This document shows, piece after piece, positions 1 to 6,976 of a stretch of 33,124 bases of DNA; within the stretch, counting starts at the first letter, position 1; each line of letters opens with the position of its first letter. Source of the DNA: DATKZB01 sp035528235 (GTDB lineage: Bacteria; Planctomycetota; Phycisphaerae; FEN-1346); assembly GCA_035528235.1 (NCBI GenBank), contig DATKZB010000306.1, forward strand, positions 1-33,124. Direction: 5' to 3'. The notes under the pieces were generated by a model. It had not been told where the DNA came from, ran no database searches, and saw only the letters and a program-made list of their open reading frames with translations. Both the position numbers and the translations under genes were made by a program.

Positions 1-57
1 AAGCGCCGCCATCACCTTCAGCCGATCCCGTTCCTTGCCGCTCATCCGCAGTTCCAC
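1..57 (-). CDS. Transposase N-terminus, partial
   Basis: Only the first 15-19 codons are in the window. From the ATG at 45 the minus strand reads MSGKERDRLKVMAAL; an in-frame GTG at 57 would add VELR. The 'KERDRLKV' opening resembles the start of ISNCY-type transposases, where it leads into a helix-turn-helix domain. A GAGGAG-like ribosome site lies just upstream of the GTG. The match is short, so the family assignment is from memory of the N-terminal pattern and is tentative. The adjacent terminal repeats support it. Confidence 0.5.
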   Translation of the reverse strand, partial: MELRMSGKERDRLKVMAAL

Positions 58-139
58 TCCTCGTCCTCCCTCGGGGGCAGCCCCGAAAAGAGGACAATTC
101 TACTTTGCGGAAACCGGACATTATCACTTTGCGGCGACA
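1..139 (-). mobile_element. Terminus of an insertion sequence (ISNCY-like), running off the left edge
   Basis: The outer end of an IS whose body lies left of the window. Seen directly: two related 19-mers in direct orientation, at 92-110 and 116-134, both starting GGACA and ending ACTTTGCGG (15/19 identical), and a short hairpin at 71-86 (TCGGGG/CCCCGA). On the minus strand the likely outer tip is TGTCGCCGCAAAG starting at 139. The first codons of a transposase-like frame follow inward. Repeated motifs at the terminus and a transposase reading inward fit an IS end. The exact tip is inferred, because the other end and any target duplication cannot be seen. Confidence 0.55.
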
Positions 140-154
140 GCACAAGCCAGCGGG

Positions 155-184
155 TTGACTTTCCGCCGGTCGGGAACATAGGAT
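155..184 (+). promoter_or_regulatory. Sigma70-like promoter for the propeller/radical SAM/terpenoid operon
   Basis: TTGACT at 155-160 (5/6 to the -35 consensus) and TAGGAT at 179-184 (4/6 to the -10), spaced 18 bp, lie about 65 bp before the first start codon. The inferred IS tip is only about 16 bp upstream of the -35 box. Pattern match only. Confidence 0.45.
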
Positions 185-247
185 ACCGCCGGTCCCGGCC
201 ACCCGGCCGGGAACACGGAACCCGTTCGGATGGAAGGAGTAGCAACC

Positions 248-1495
248 ATGAGACCGCACGCGTACAGGCGGTGTGGCAGGCGATGCTCGGCCCTGCTGGC
301 CGGCGCGGGCCTGGCGGCCCTGGTGCTGGCGTCCGCGGCGGGCGCGGCCGCCCCGGAAGCCAACGAGTGGCCGGTCTGGCGCGGCCCCGACGGCACCGGC
401 ATCTCGGCCGAGACCGGATGGCGCGCCGACTGGTCCGCCGAGCCGCCCAAGACCCTCTGGAAGGTCAAGGTCGGCCAGGGCTTCTCGGCCGTCTCCGTCG
501 CCGGCGGCCGCCTCTACACCATGGGCAACACCGAGGGGACCGACACCGTCTGGTGTCTGAATCCCGATTCCGGCGAGGTCATCTGGAAACACTCGTACCC
601 CTGCAAGCCGCACGACCACCCCGGCCCGCGGTGCACGCCCACCGTCGACGGCGACGTCGTCTACACGCTGAGCAACCGGGGCGACCTGTTCTGCCTCGAG
701 GCGGCCACCGGCAAGGTGAAGTGGGAGGTCAAGGTGCCCCAGGCGTTCGGCGCCGAGCCGCCGCAGTGGGGCTTTGCGTGCTCGCCGCTGGTCCTCGGGA
801 AGATGCTCGTCCTCGACGTCGGCCCGACGGTCGCGCTGGACAAGGCCACCGGCAAGGAAATCTGGAAGTCCGGTTCCGACAAGGCCGGCTACGGGTCGCC
901 GTACGCCTTCCAGATGGGCGGCGAGACGCTGATTGCGACGTTCCCCGAGTTCGGCCCGCGGGTCGTCAAGGCCGCCGACGGGAAGGAACTCGGACGCGTC
1001 CGCTGGAAGACCGCCTGGGGCGTCAACGCCGTCACGCCCATCGTCGAGGGCAACACGATGTTCATCTCGTCGGGGTACAACGTGGGCGCGGCCCTGTTCG
1101 AGGTTTCCGCCAACGGCCTCAAGGCCCTCTGGAAGAACAAGAACATGCGGAACCACGCCAACAACTGCGTCCTCTGGAAGGGGTACCTGTACGGTTTCGA
1201 CGGCCAGGTGAACGAGGGCCGCCTGACGTGCATCGAGTACAAGACCGGCGAGAAGAAATGGTCCGAGGGCAGCCTGAAGGCGGGCGGCCTGATGATGGTC
1301 GACGGCAAACTCGTCCTCATGGCATCCAGCGGCGAATGCGCCGTCGTCGAGGCATCGCCCGACGCCTGCAAGATCCTCGGCCGCACCAAGATCCTCGAGG
1401 GTACCTGCTGGACCCAGCCGGTCCTCGTCGGCGGACGCATCTACTGTCGCAACCACCCCGGTGACCTCGTGTGCCTGGACGTCCGGGCCAAATAG
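248..1495 (+). CDS. Exported PQQ-like (BamB-type) beta-propeller protein
   Basis: A 415-residue secreted beta-propeller. Residues 1 to about 35 form a signal peptide with an Arg-rich n-region and an Ala/Leu/Val core ending in AAGAAA. The mature part opens with WPVWRGPDGTG (41-51), the usual opening of planctomycete PQQ-like propellers, and then carries repeated blades of the type 'GGRLYT...CLNPDSGEVIW'. Start choice: AAGGAG at 234-239 sits 8 nt before ATG 248; an in-frame ATG at 230 would overlap that site and is rejected. It is the first gene of the operon and a close paralogue of the next gene, with 12 nt between them. No catalytic residues of true quinoprotein dehydrogenases are recognisable, so a scaffold or binding role is as likely as a redox one. 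Confidence 0.85.
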   Translation: MRPHAYRRCGRRCSALLAGAGLAALVLASAAGAAAPEANEWPVWRGPDGTGISAETGWRADWSAEPPKTLWKVKVGQGFSAVSVAGGRLYTMGNTEGTDTVWCLNPDSGEVIWKHSYPCKPHDHPGPRCTPTVDGDVVYTLSNRGDLFCLEAATGKVKWEVKVPQAFGAEPPQWGFACSPLVLGKMLVLDVGPTVALDKATGKEIWKSGSDKAGYGSPYAFQMGGETLIATFPEFGPRVVKAADGKELGRVRWKTAWGVNAVTPIVEGNTMFISSGYNVGAALFEVSANGLKALWKNKNMRNHANNCVLWKGYLYGFDGQVNEGRLTCIEYKTGEKKWSEGSLKAGGLMMVDGKLVLMASSGECAVVEASPDACKILGRTKILEGTCWTQPVLVGGRIYCRNHPGDLVCLDVRAK

Positions 1496-1507
1496 CCAAG
1501 CCACCGC

Positions 1508-2794
1508 ATGAGACCATGGCCGCTGATAGGATTCCGCCTCGCAGCAATGGCGTGGGTGACGGCCATGGCCGTCCCGGCGGCGATCGGTGTGGCGGACGAC
1601 TGGCCCGCGTGGCGAGGCCCTGCCCGCAGCGGCACGAGCACCGAGACGCTTGACTTGGCCGCGTGGCCGCCCGAGGGACCCCGTATCCTCTGGCGGACCC
1701 AGGTGGGCGCCGGGTACGCCGCCGTCAGCGTCGCCGGCGGCCGGGTGTACGCCGTGGGCAACGACGGCGGCCGCGACACCGTCTGGTGCCTGGAGGCCGA
1801 CACGGGCCGCGCCCTGTGGCGGCACGCGTACGCCTGCCGCGGGTCGGGCGGCGGGTACGGCGGGCCGCGCGTCGCCCCGACGGTTGACGACGGCGCCGTC
1901 TACGTCCTCAGCATCGAGGGGCACCTGCGGCGGCTCGACGCCGACTCCGGCCGCGCCGTCTGGTCGAAGAACCTCGTGACGGAACTGGGCGCCGCCCTGC
2001 CCCGGCACGGGTGGTCGTGTCACCCGCTCATCCTCGGGCAGCGGCTCATCCTGGAGGTGGGCGCCCGGGGCGGCGCCATCGTCGCCTTCGACAAGGCCAC
2101 CGGCGACGTCCTCTGGAAGGCCGGAGACGAGGCCGTCGGGTACTCGTCGCCCGTGGCGTACCGCCTGCACGAGAAGACGTACGTCGCCATGCTGACCGGC
2201 ACGGCCCTGGTGGGTCTCGACCCGGACGACGGGCACCCGTTGTGGCGGTATCCGTGGAAGGTGCCGTACGAGATCAACGTGGCCACGCCGATCGTCCGTG
2301 GCCGCCGCATCTTCATCTCCTCGGGCTACGGCCTCGGGGGCGCGGTGGTCGAGGTGGGCCGCGACCAGGTGCGGACCGTGTGGCGAAGCCAGGAGATGTC
2401 GAACCACTTCGCCTCGTGCGTCTTGTGGGAAGAGAGCCTGTACGGTTTCGACGGGGCGCCGCTGGCCCGCCGCGACACGCACCGGACGCTCCTCAAGTGC
2501 CTCGACTTCGAGACCGGCCGCGCCCGCTGGGCGCACGAAGGGCTCGGCAAAGGATCGCTGATGGCGGCCGACGGCAAACTCGTCATCCTGAGCGAGCGCG
2601 GCGAACTGGTCATCGCCGAGGCGTCGCCCGACGCGTACCGCGAACTCCGCCGGGCCAAGGTCCTCGACAACACCTGCTGGACGATGCCCGTCCTGGCCGA
2701 CGGACGTCTCCACTGTCGCAACGGCCCCGGCGACCTCGTCTGCGTCGACCTGCGACCGCCGGCCCAGGACAAAGCACAAGGGAGCAGCCCGTGA
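1508..2794 (+). CDS. Exported PQQ-like beta-propeller protein (paralogue of preceding gene)
   Basis: 428 residues. The signal peptide covers roughly residues 1-28 (MRPWPLIGFRLAA...AIGVA) and is followed by WPAWRGP at 32-38. Blade repeats run to the end, which closes with 'LHCRNGPGDLVCVDLR', nearly the same as the 'IYCRNHPGDLVCLDVR' that ends the first gene. The two therefore look like a tandem duplication. Its stop overlaps the GTG start of the ferredoxin gene (GTGA at 2791-2794), so translation is probably coupled to a cytoplasmic Fe-S/radical SAM pair. No strong ribosome site precedes ATG 1508. Function unknown; the predicted location is the periplasm. Confidence 0.83.
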   Translation: MRPWPLIGFRLAAMAWVTAMAVPAAIGVADDWPAWRGPARSGTSTETLDLAAWPPEGPRILWRTQVGAGYAAVSVAGGRVYAVGNDGGRDTVWCLEADTGRALWRHAYACRGSGGGYGGPRVAPTVDDGAVYVLSIEGHLRRLDADSGRAVWSKNLVTELGAALPRHGWSCHPLILGQRLILEVGARGGAIVAFDKATGDVLWKAGDEAVGYSSPVAYRLHEKTYVAMLTGTALVGLDPDDGHPLWRYPWKVPYEINVATPIVRGRRIFISSGYGLGGAVVEVGRDQVRTVWRSQEMSNHFASCVLWEESLYGFDGAPLARRDTHRTLLKCLDFETGRARWAHEGLGKGSLMAADGKLVILSERGELVIAEASPDAYRELRRAKVLDNTCWTMPVLADGRLHCRNGPGDLVCVDLRPPAQDKAQGSSP

Positions 2795-3579
2795 CGGCCA
2801 CACCGAAAATCCTCTACTGCCACTGCGCCTACGCCGACACCGTGCCGGCCGACGTCAAGGAGGCCGTGCTCGACGGCCTGGGCGCCGGCGGCGCGGCGTT
2901 CGAGGCCGTGGCCGACCTGTGCGGCCTGGCCGCCCGGCGCGACCCGGCCCTGGCGCGGTTCGCCCGCGTCCGCGGCCTGCACGTCGTCGCGTGTTACCCG
3001 CGGGCCGTGCGGTGGCTCTTCGAGTACGCGGGCGCGCCGCTGGGTGAGGACGCCACCATCCACAACATGCGCCGCTCCGGCGCCGCCGACATCCTCGCCC
3101 GCTTGGCCCCCTATGAACAGTTAGCCCCCCGTGAACACACGGGGGGCAATCCTCCGCCCCCGCCGGCCGCACGGCCGACCTTCGCCGAGACGCCGCCGGA
3201 CGACTGGGTTCCCTGGTTCCCCGTCATCGACTACGCCCGATGCAAGAACTGCAAACAGTGCCTGGAGTTCTGCCTGTTCGGCGCGTACGCCCTGGGCCCC
3301 GACGGCCGGGTCCGCGTGGCGGCCCCCGACCTGTGCAAACTGAACTGCCCGGCGTGCGCGCGGGTGTGCCCGTCGTCGGCCATCATCTTCCCGAAGTTTC
3401 CGGAGGGCGGCCCCATTGCCGGCGACGACGGGGTGCTGCCGGGCGTCTCCGAGGACGGTCTGAAGGCGGACCTGGCGCGCCTGGCCAAGGGCGACGTCAT
3501 GGACCTCCTCCGCCGCCGGGCCGCCCGCGCCCGGACCGCCGCCACCAAAAAATATCCCAAGGAGCCGCCGCGCCCGTGA
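2791..3579 (+). CDS. HdrA-like/4Fe-4S dicluster ferredoxin protein
   Basis: 262 residues, cytoplasmic. Residues 1 to about 110 contain C10-H-C12, a later 'DLCG', 'VVACYPRA' and 'IHNMR', spaced like the N-terminal segment of heterodisulfide reductase HdrA. A Pro-rich linker (about 110-135) follows, then a dicluster ferredoxin domain: C151-x2-C154-x2-C157-x3-C161 and C182-x3-C186-x2-C189-x3-C193. The tail is basic. GTG start at 2791, after GGGAGC and overlapping the previous stop; its own stop overlaps the radical SAM start (GTGA 3576-3579). That coupling suggests it is the electron donor or partner of the radical SAM enzyme. The Fe-S clusters are strongly supported by the motifs. The HdrA resemblance is by eye and less certain. 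Confidence 0.75.
   Translation: MTATPKILYCHCAYADTVPADVKEAVLDGLGAGGAAFEAVADLCGLAARRDPALARFARVRGLHVVACYPRAVRWLFEYAGAPLGEDATIHNMRRSGAADILARLAPYEQLAPREHTGGNPPPPPAARPTFAETPPDDWVPWFPVIDYARCKNCKQCLEFCLFGAYALGPDGRVRVAAPDLCKLNCPACARVCPSSAIIFPKFPEGGPIAGDDGVLPGVSEDGLKADLARLAKGDVMDLLRRRAARARTAATKKYPKEPPRP
3124..3147 (+). repeat. Perfect 10-bp hairpin inside the ferredoxin gene linker
   Basis: GCCCCCCGTG at 3124-3133 pairs exactly with CACGGGGGGC at 3138-3147 around a 4-nt AACA loop. It falls in the codons for the linker between the HdrA-like and ferredoxin domains and keeps the frame open. It looks like a REP-type palindrome captured in frame, or a translational pause or RNA processing structure. Confidence 0.6.
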
Positions 3580-5144
3580 CCCCCCGCCTCCAACCCGCGG
3601 TCGTACTCGTGGCCGACCGGACGCTCAGCGCCCGGTACGACATCCTGTTCGAGGGCATCTTCGGGACCATGCAGACGACGCACGTGCCGGACTGGGTGAT
3701 GCGGCGTTTCGTTGCCCCTCCGGTGCGCGTCGATGCGGCCGGCCGGGCCCGCACGGTCCCGATGGGCCTGAGACGCGTCGAATCGGCGCTGCTGGCCCGC
3801 ACGCCGCTCGGGCCCGACGACGTCGTCTGTACCACCCCCGAGGCCCTGCCGCGCGTCCTCGGCCCCTGGACCAAGGTCGTTGGCGTAACCTCCTCCGACC
3901 CGCTCGGCCACGGCATGAGCAACACGACGACGGCCCAGTTCTGGGAAGGCGACCTCTACACCCGCGTCTGGACCGACCGGCTCATGGCAACGCTGGCCGA
4001 GGGTCGGCGCCGTCACGGCTACCGGGTGGTCGGTGGCGGGGCGGGGGCCTGGCAGTGGATCCGGTACCCCGAGGAAGCCGCACGCCACGGCTTGGACACC
4101 GTGTTCGAGGGATACTTCGAGGCCGAGGGTCCCGACGTGTTCATGGCGCTGGCCGGCGGCCAGTCGCCGCCGCCGCACGTGGCGTCGCGCGGCTGCGTGG
4201 CCGACCGCATCGAGCCGATTCGCGGCGGGTCGCTGCTGGGCGTGCTGGAACTGTCGCGCGGCTGCGGCAACGGGTGCCGGTTCTGCGTCATGGCCGGCCG
4301 CAAGATGGAACACCTCGACCCCGAGACGATCCTTTCCGACGCCGAGACGAACGTGGCGACCGGCGTGCGATCGGTCGTCTCGAGCAGCGAGGATTTCTTC
4401 CGTTACGGCGCCGCCGGCCCACGGATTAACTTCGAGCGGCTGCGGTCGCTGCTGGAGCGGATGCGCGAAGTCCGCGGCCTCGCCTTCATGCAGATGGACC
4501 ACGGGAACGTCTCGTCGGTCCTGCAACTCGAGGACGACGCCCTGCGCGAGATCCGCCGTCTCCTGGACTGGGAGAGGAAGACCGATTACCTCTGGATCAA
4601 CCTGGGCGTCGAGAGCGCCAACGGCCGCCTGGTCCACGCCAACGGGCCCGGCAAGATCGCCCCGTTCGACCCCGACGACTGGGAAGACATGGTCCGCGAG
4701 GCGGCCGACCGGCTGGTCCGGACCGGGTTCTTCCCGGTCTTCAGCATCGTGCTGGGCCTGCCGGGCGAGACGCCCGACGACGTCACGCGGACCCGGCGGC
4801 TGGTCGACCATCTGGCCGACAGGCCGGCTGCCGTGTTCCCGGTGTTCTACGAGCCGGTGCGCCCCGCGGGACCCGGCCGCGGCGACCCGTTCGGCATCCC
4901 GGCCATGACCCAGCAGCACCTGGACCTGTACACGGCGTGCTACGAGATCAATTTCCGGTGGATTCCGCGGCTGTATTGGGATAATCAGAAGGCCGGCGGC
5001 GTGGGGTGGGTGAAGCGGATGCTGATCCAGGCGCTCGGCCGGGCCGAGGCCCGGTCGTGGCGGCGGCACTTCGGCCAGGCCCGGCGGCTCATTGCCGAGC
5101 GCACCGCCGCCGACGCGACCGCCCGGGAGGCCAAGGCGATCTAG
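3576..5144 (+). CDS. Radical SAM enzyme with N-terminal B12-binding-like region
   Basis: 522 residues. The radical SAM cluster motif is C230-x3-C234-x2-C237 in 'LSRGCGNGCRFC', followed by strand motifs such as 'SSEDFF', 'WINLGVES' and 'FSIVLGLPGET', which match the partial TIM barrel of the B12-type radical SAM group. The N-terminal ~220 residues look like a Rossmann-type B12-binding fold ('VVLVADRT', 'VVGGGAGAWQ') but no DxHxxG cobalamin motif is visible. GTG start at 3576 overlaps the ferredoxin stop, with AAGGAG at 3559-3564. The substrate is unknown; operon position suggests modification of an isoprenoid or cyclised lipid. It is not a clear match to hopanoid HpnH or HpnJ. Confidence 0.85.
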   Translation: MTPRLQPAVVLVADRTLSARYDILFEGIFGTMQTTHVPDWVMRRFVAPPVRVDAAGRARTVPMGLRRVESALLARTPLGPDDVVCTTPEALPRVLGPWTKVVGVTSSDPLGHGMSNTTTAQFWEGDLYTRVWTDRLMATLAEGRRRHGYRVVGGGAGAWQWIRYPEEAARHGLDTVFEGYFEAEGPDVFMALAGGQSPPPHVASRGCVADRIEPIRGGSLLGVLELSRGCGNGCRFCVMAGRKMEHLDPETILSDAETNVATGVRSVVSSSEDFFRYGAAGPRINFERLRSLLERMREVRGLAFMQMDHGNVSSVLQLEDDALREIRRLLDWERKTDYLWINLGVESANGRLVHANGPGKIAPFDPDDWEDMVREAADRLVRTGFFPVFSIVLGLPGETPDDVTRTRRLVDHLADRPAAVFPVFYEPVRPAGPGRGDPFGIPAMTQQHLDLYTACYEINFRWIPRLYWDNQKAGGVGWVKRMLIQALGRAEARSWRRHFGQARRLIAERTAADATAREAKAI

Positions 5145-5146
5145 CC

Positions 5147-5264
5147 CTACAGCGCCACTTGTCGCGCGGCGGCCTTCCCAGGCCGCCGCGATCGGGAGCG
5201 ACGCGTGCTCCTGGCGGCCTAGGAAGGCCGCCAGGCGTGAGAAAGTTGCAGAGTGGCGCGCTAG
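5147..5264 (+). repeat. Palindromic MITE/REP-like element with nested hairpins
   Basis: Fills most of the gap between the radical SAM and DUF116 genes. The outer inverted repeat is 13 bp at 5147-5159 and 5252-5264 (11/13, with GCGCCACT/AGTGGCGC exact). Inside are two perfect 11-bp stems with 4-nt loops, at 5165-5175/5180-5190 and 5210-5220/5225-5235; the two share a GGCGGCCT core and read as related hairpins. A small GGAGC/GCTCC stem (5195-5211) overlaps them. No coding potential. There is no T-run, so it is not a classic terminator, though it could stabilise or process the operon mRNA. Confidence 0.6.
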
Positions 5265-5307
5265 CACCAGCCGCGACGCCACCCGCGTGAACCGTATAAG
5301 GATACCG

Positions 5308-6963
5308 ATGAGCGAACCGCGCCAGACCACCGGCCATCTGCACCGTCCCGCCACGGCCGCGCCCGCGCCGCCCAACCGCGACCAGGTGCCCCAGGACCCG
5401 GCCGACCGGCAGCGGATCCGTGTGGCGGTCCGCCAGTACATCGCCACACACCGCCCTGTGCCGCCCTTCACGATGGACGAACTCCAGGTGCATGCGGCCC
5501 GCCTCCTCGCCGATGGCCACGTCGAAGAGAAGCACCGTAAGTGGGTCGCGGTGCTCTTGAACAACGCGGCCTGGCGCGACTGGGTGGCCGCCGTCCCGTT
5601 CGACCGCCGGCTCCTGCTTCTGCCCAAGTGCCTCCGCGACACCGACCGCTGCCAGGGCACCTTCGACGAGTTCGGTCTGCTGTGCGCCGAGTGCGGCGCC
5701 TGCCCCATCGCCGGCCTCAAGGCCGAGGCCGAGCAACTCGGGTACGTCGTCCTGGTGGCCGAGGGCACCCCCGCCGTCATGTCGATCCTGGAGACCGGCA
5801 AGATCGAGGCCGTCATCGGCGTCAGTTGCCTCTCGGCCCTGGAGAGCATCTACCCGTTGATGGAAGCCGCCGCCATCCCCGGCATGGCCATCCCACTGCT
5901 TTACGACGGCTGCGCCGACACCACCACCGACCTCGACTGGGTCTGCGAGGCGATTCGCCTCGACGCCGCGGGGGCCCGGCGTCCGGTCAGCGTAGACGCC
6001 CTGCGGCAGCAGATCGATCCGTGGTTCGCGCTGGCGTCGCTCGACGAGACCCTCGGCCCGCCCACCGGCGAGACCGAGCGCATCGCCCGAGCCTGGCTCG
6101 CCCGCTCGGGTAAACGGTGGCGGCCGGTTCTGGCGGTCTGCACCTACAAGGCCTTCCACGACCACGACGACGCGCCCCTGACCGACGACATCCACTGCGT
6201 GGCCCTGGCGGTCGAGTGTTTTCACAAGGCCTCGCTCATCCACGACGACATCGAAGACGACGACGACCTCCGCTACGGCCAACTGACCCTCCACGAGGAG
6301 TACGGCGTGCCGGTGGCGCTGAACGTGGGCGACTTCCTGCTGGGCGAGGGATACCGGCTGCTCGCCGAATCGGGCCTGGAGCCGCGCCAGCGGGCCGACA
6401 TGCTCCTGACCGCCGCCCACGGCCACCGCGACCTGACCATCGGCCAGGGGTCGGAACTGTGCTGGACCCGCCGGCCGGAGCCCCTGTCGGTCGAGGCCGT
6501 GCTCGACATCTTCCGCCGCAAGACCGCCCCGGCGTTCGAGGTGGCCCTGCGCCTGGGCGCCATCGCCGCCGGGGCCGACGACGGAATCTGGGACGTGTTC
6601 CATCGCTACAGCGAGGCCCTCGGCATCGCCTATCAGATCGCCGACGACCTGAAGGACCTGCGCAGCAACGACGAGCCCAACGACCTGACGGCCATGCGGC
6701 CGTCGATCCTGTTGGCCATCGCCTACGAGCGGGACCGCGGCAAAGACCGGCAGTTCTTCGAGGCCGTCTGGCGGCGGTCCTCTGAGGCGCCGGTCGACGA
6801 GGTCCGCCGGCGGATCGAGGCCCTTGGCGTCGAAGACGAAGCCGGGCGCCTGCTGACCCGCTACGAGGACAAGGCCATGCGGTGTCTCGAACCGCTCACC
6901 CAGGCCGACCTCAAGGCCCTCCTCAGGCGCGTCATCTTCAAAATCTTCCGCCGCCAGTCGTGA
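5308..6963 (+). CDS. DUF116-polyprenyl synthetase fusion protein
   Basis: 551 residues. The N-terminal part (about 50-215) matches DUF116: 'LPKCLRDTDRC' (C108, C115) and 'CAECGACP' (C126, C129, C132), then 'IPLLYDGCADT'; five cysteines suggest a metal or Fe-S site. The C-terminal part (about 235-551) is a trans-isoprenyl diphosphate synthase with both aspartate-rich motifs, DDIED at 313-317 and DDLKD at 446-450. Residues 4 and 5 before the first motif are small (Ser, Ala) and the two-residue insertion of bacterial FPP synthases is absent, so a C20 or longer product is likely. ATG 5308 is chosen because AAGGA at 5298-5302 precedes it; upstream in-frame codons run through the palindromic element. 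Probably supplies the allylic diphosphate for the cyclase-like genes downstream. Confidence 0.85.
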   Translation: MSEPRQTTGHLHRPATAAPAPPNRDQVPQDPADRQRIRVAVRQYIATHRPVPPFTMDELQVHAARLLADGHVEEKHRKWVAVLLNNAAWRDWVAAVPFDRRLLLLPKCLRDTDRCQGTFDEFGLLCAECGACPIAGLKAEAEQLGYVVLVAEGTPAVMSILETGKIEAVIGVSCLSALESIYPLMEAAAIPGMAIPLLYDGCADTTTDLDWVCEAIRLDAAGARRPVSVDALRQQIDPWFALASLDETLGPPTGETERIARAWLARSGKRWRPVLAVCTYKAFHDHDDAPLTDDIHCVALAVECFHKASLIHDDIEDDDDLRYGQLTLHEEYGVPVALNVGDFLLGEGYRLLAESGLEPRQRADMLLTAAHGHRDLTIGQGSELCWTRRPEPLSVEAVLDIFRRKTAPAFEVALRLGAIAAGADDGIWDVFHRYSEALGIAYQIADDLKDLRSNDEPNDLTAMRPSILLAIAYERDRGKDRQFFEAVWRRSSEAPVDEVRRRIEALGVEDEAGRLLTRYEDKAMRCLEPLTQADLKALLRRVIFKIFRRQS

Positions 6964-6976
6964 GGAAAACCCACCC

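Noticed and set aside
248..1495. True PQQ-dependent alcohol or glucose dehydrogenases
   Set aside because: The propellers have PQQ-like/BamB blade repeats but no recognisable catalytic Asp/Cys-Cys or heme domains, so no dehydrogenase activity is called.
5165..5235. Intrinsic terminator after the radical SAM gene
   Set aside because: The stems are strong but no T-run follows either one, and the next gene belongs functionally to the same pathway. A palindromic repeat element fits better.
3231..5849. Long minus-strand open frame across the radical SAM gene
   Set aside because: Low-complexity translation with no motif, spanning an intergenic palindrome and two genes with clear motifs on the other strand.
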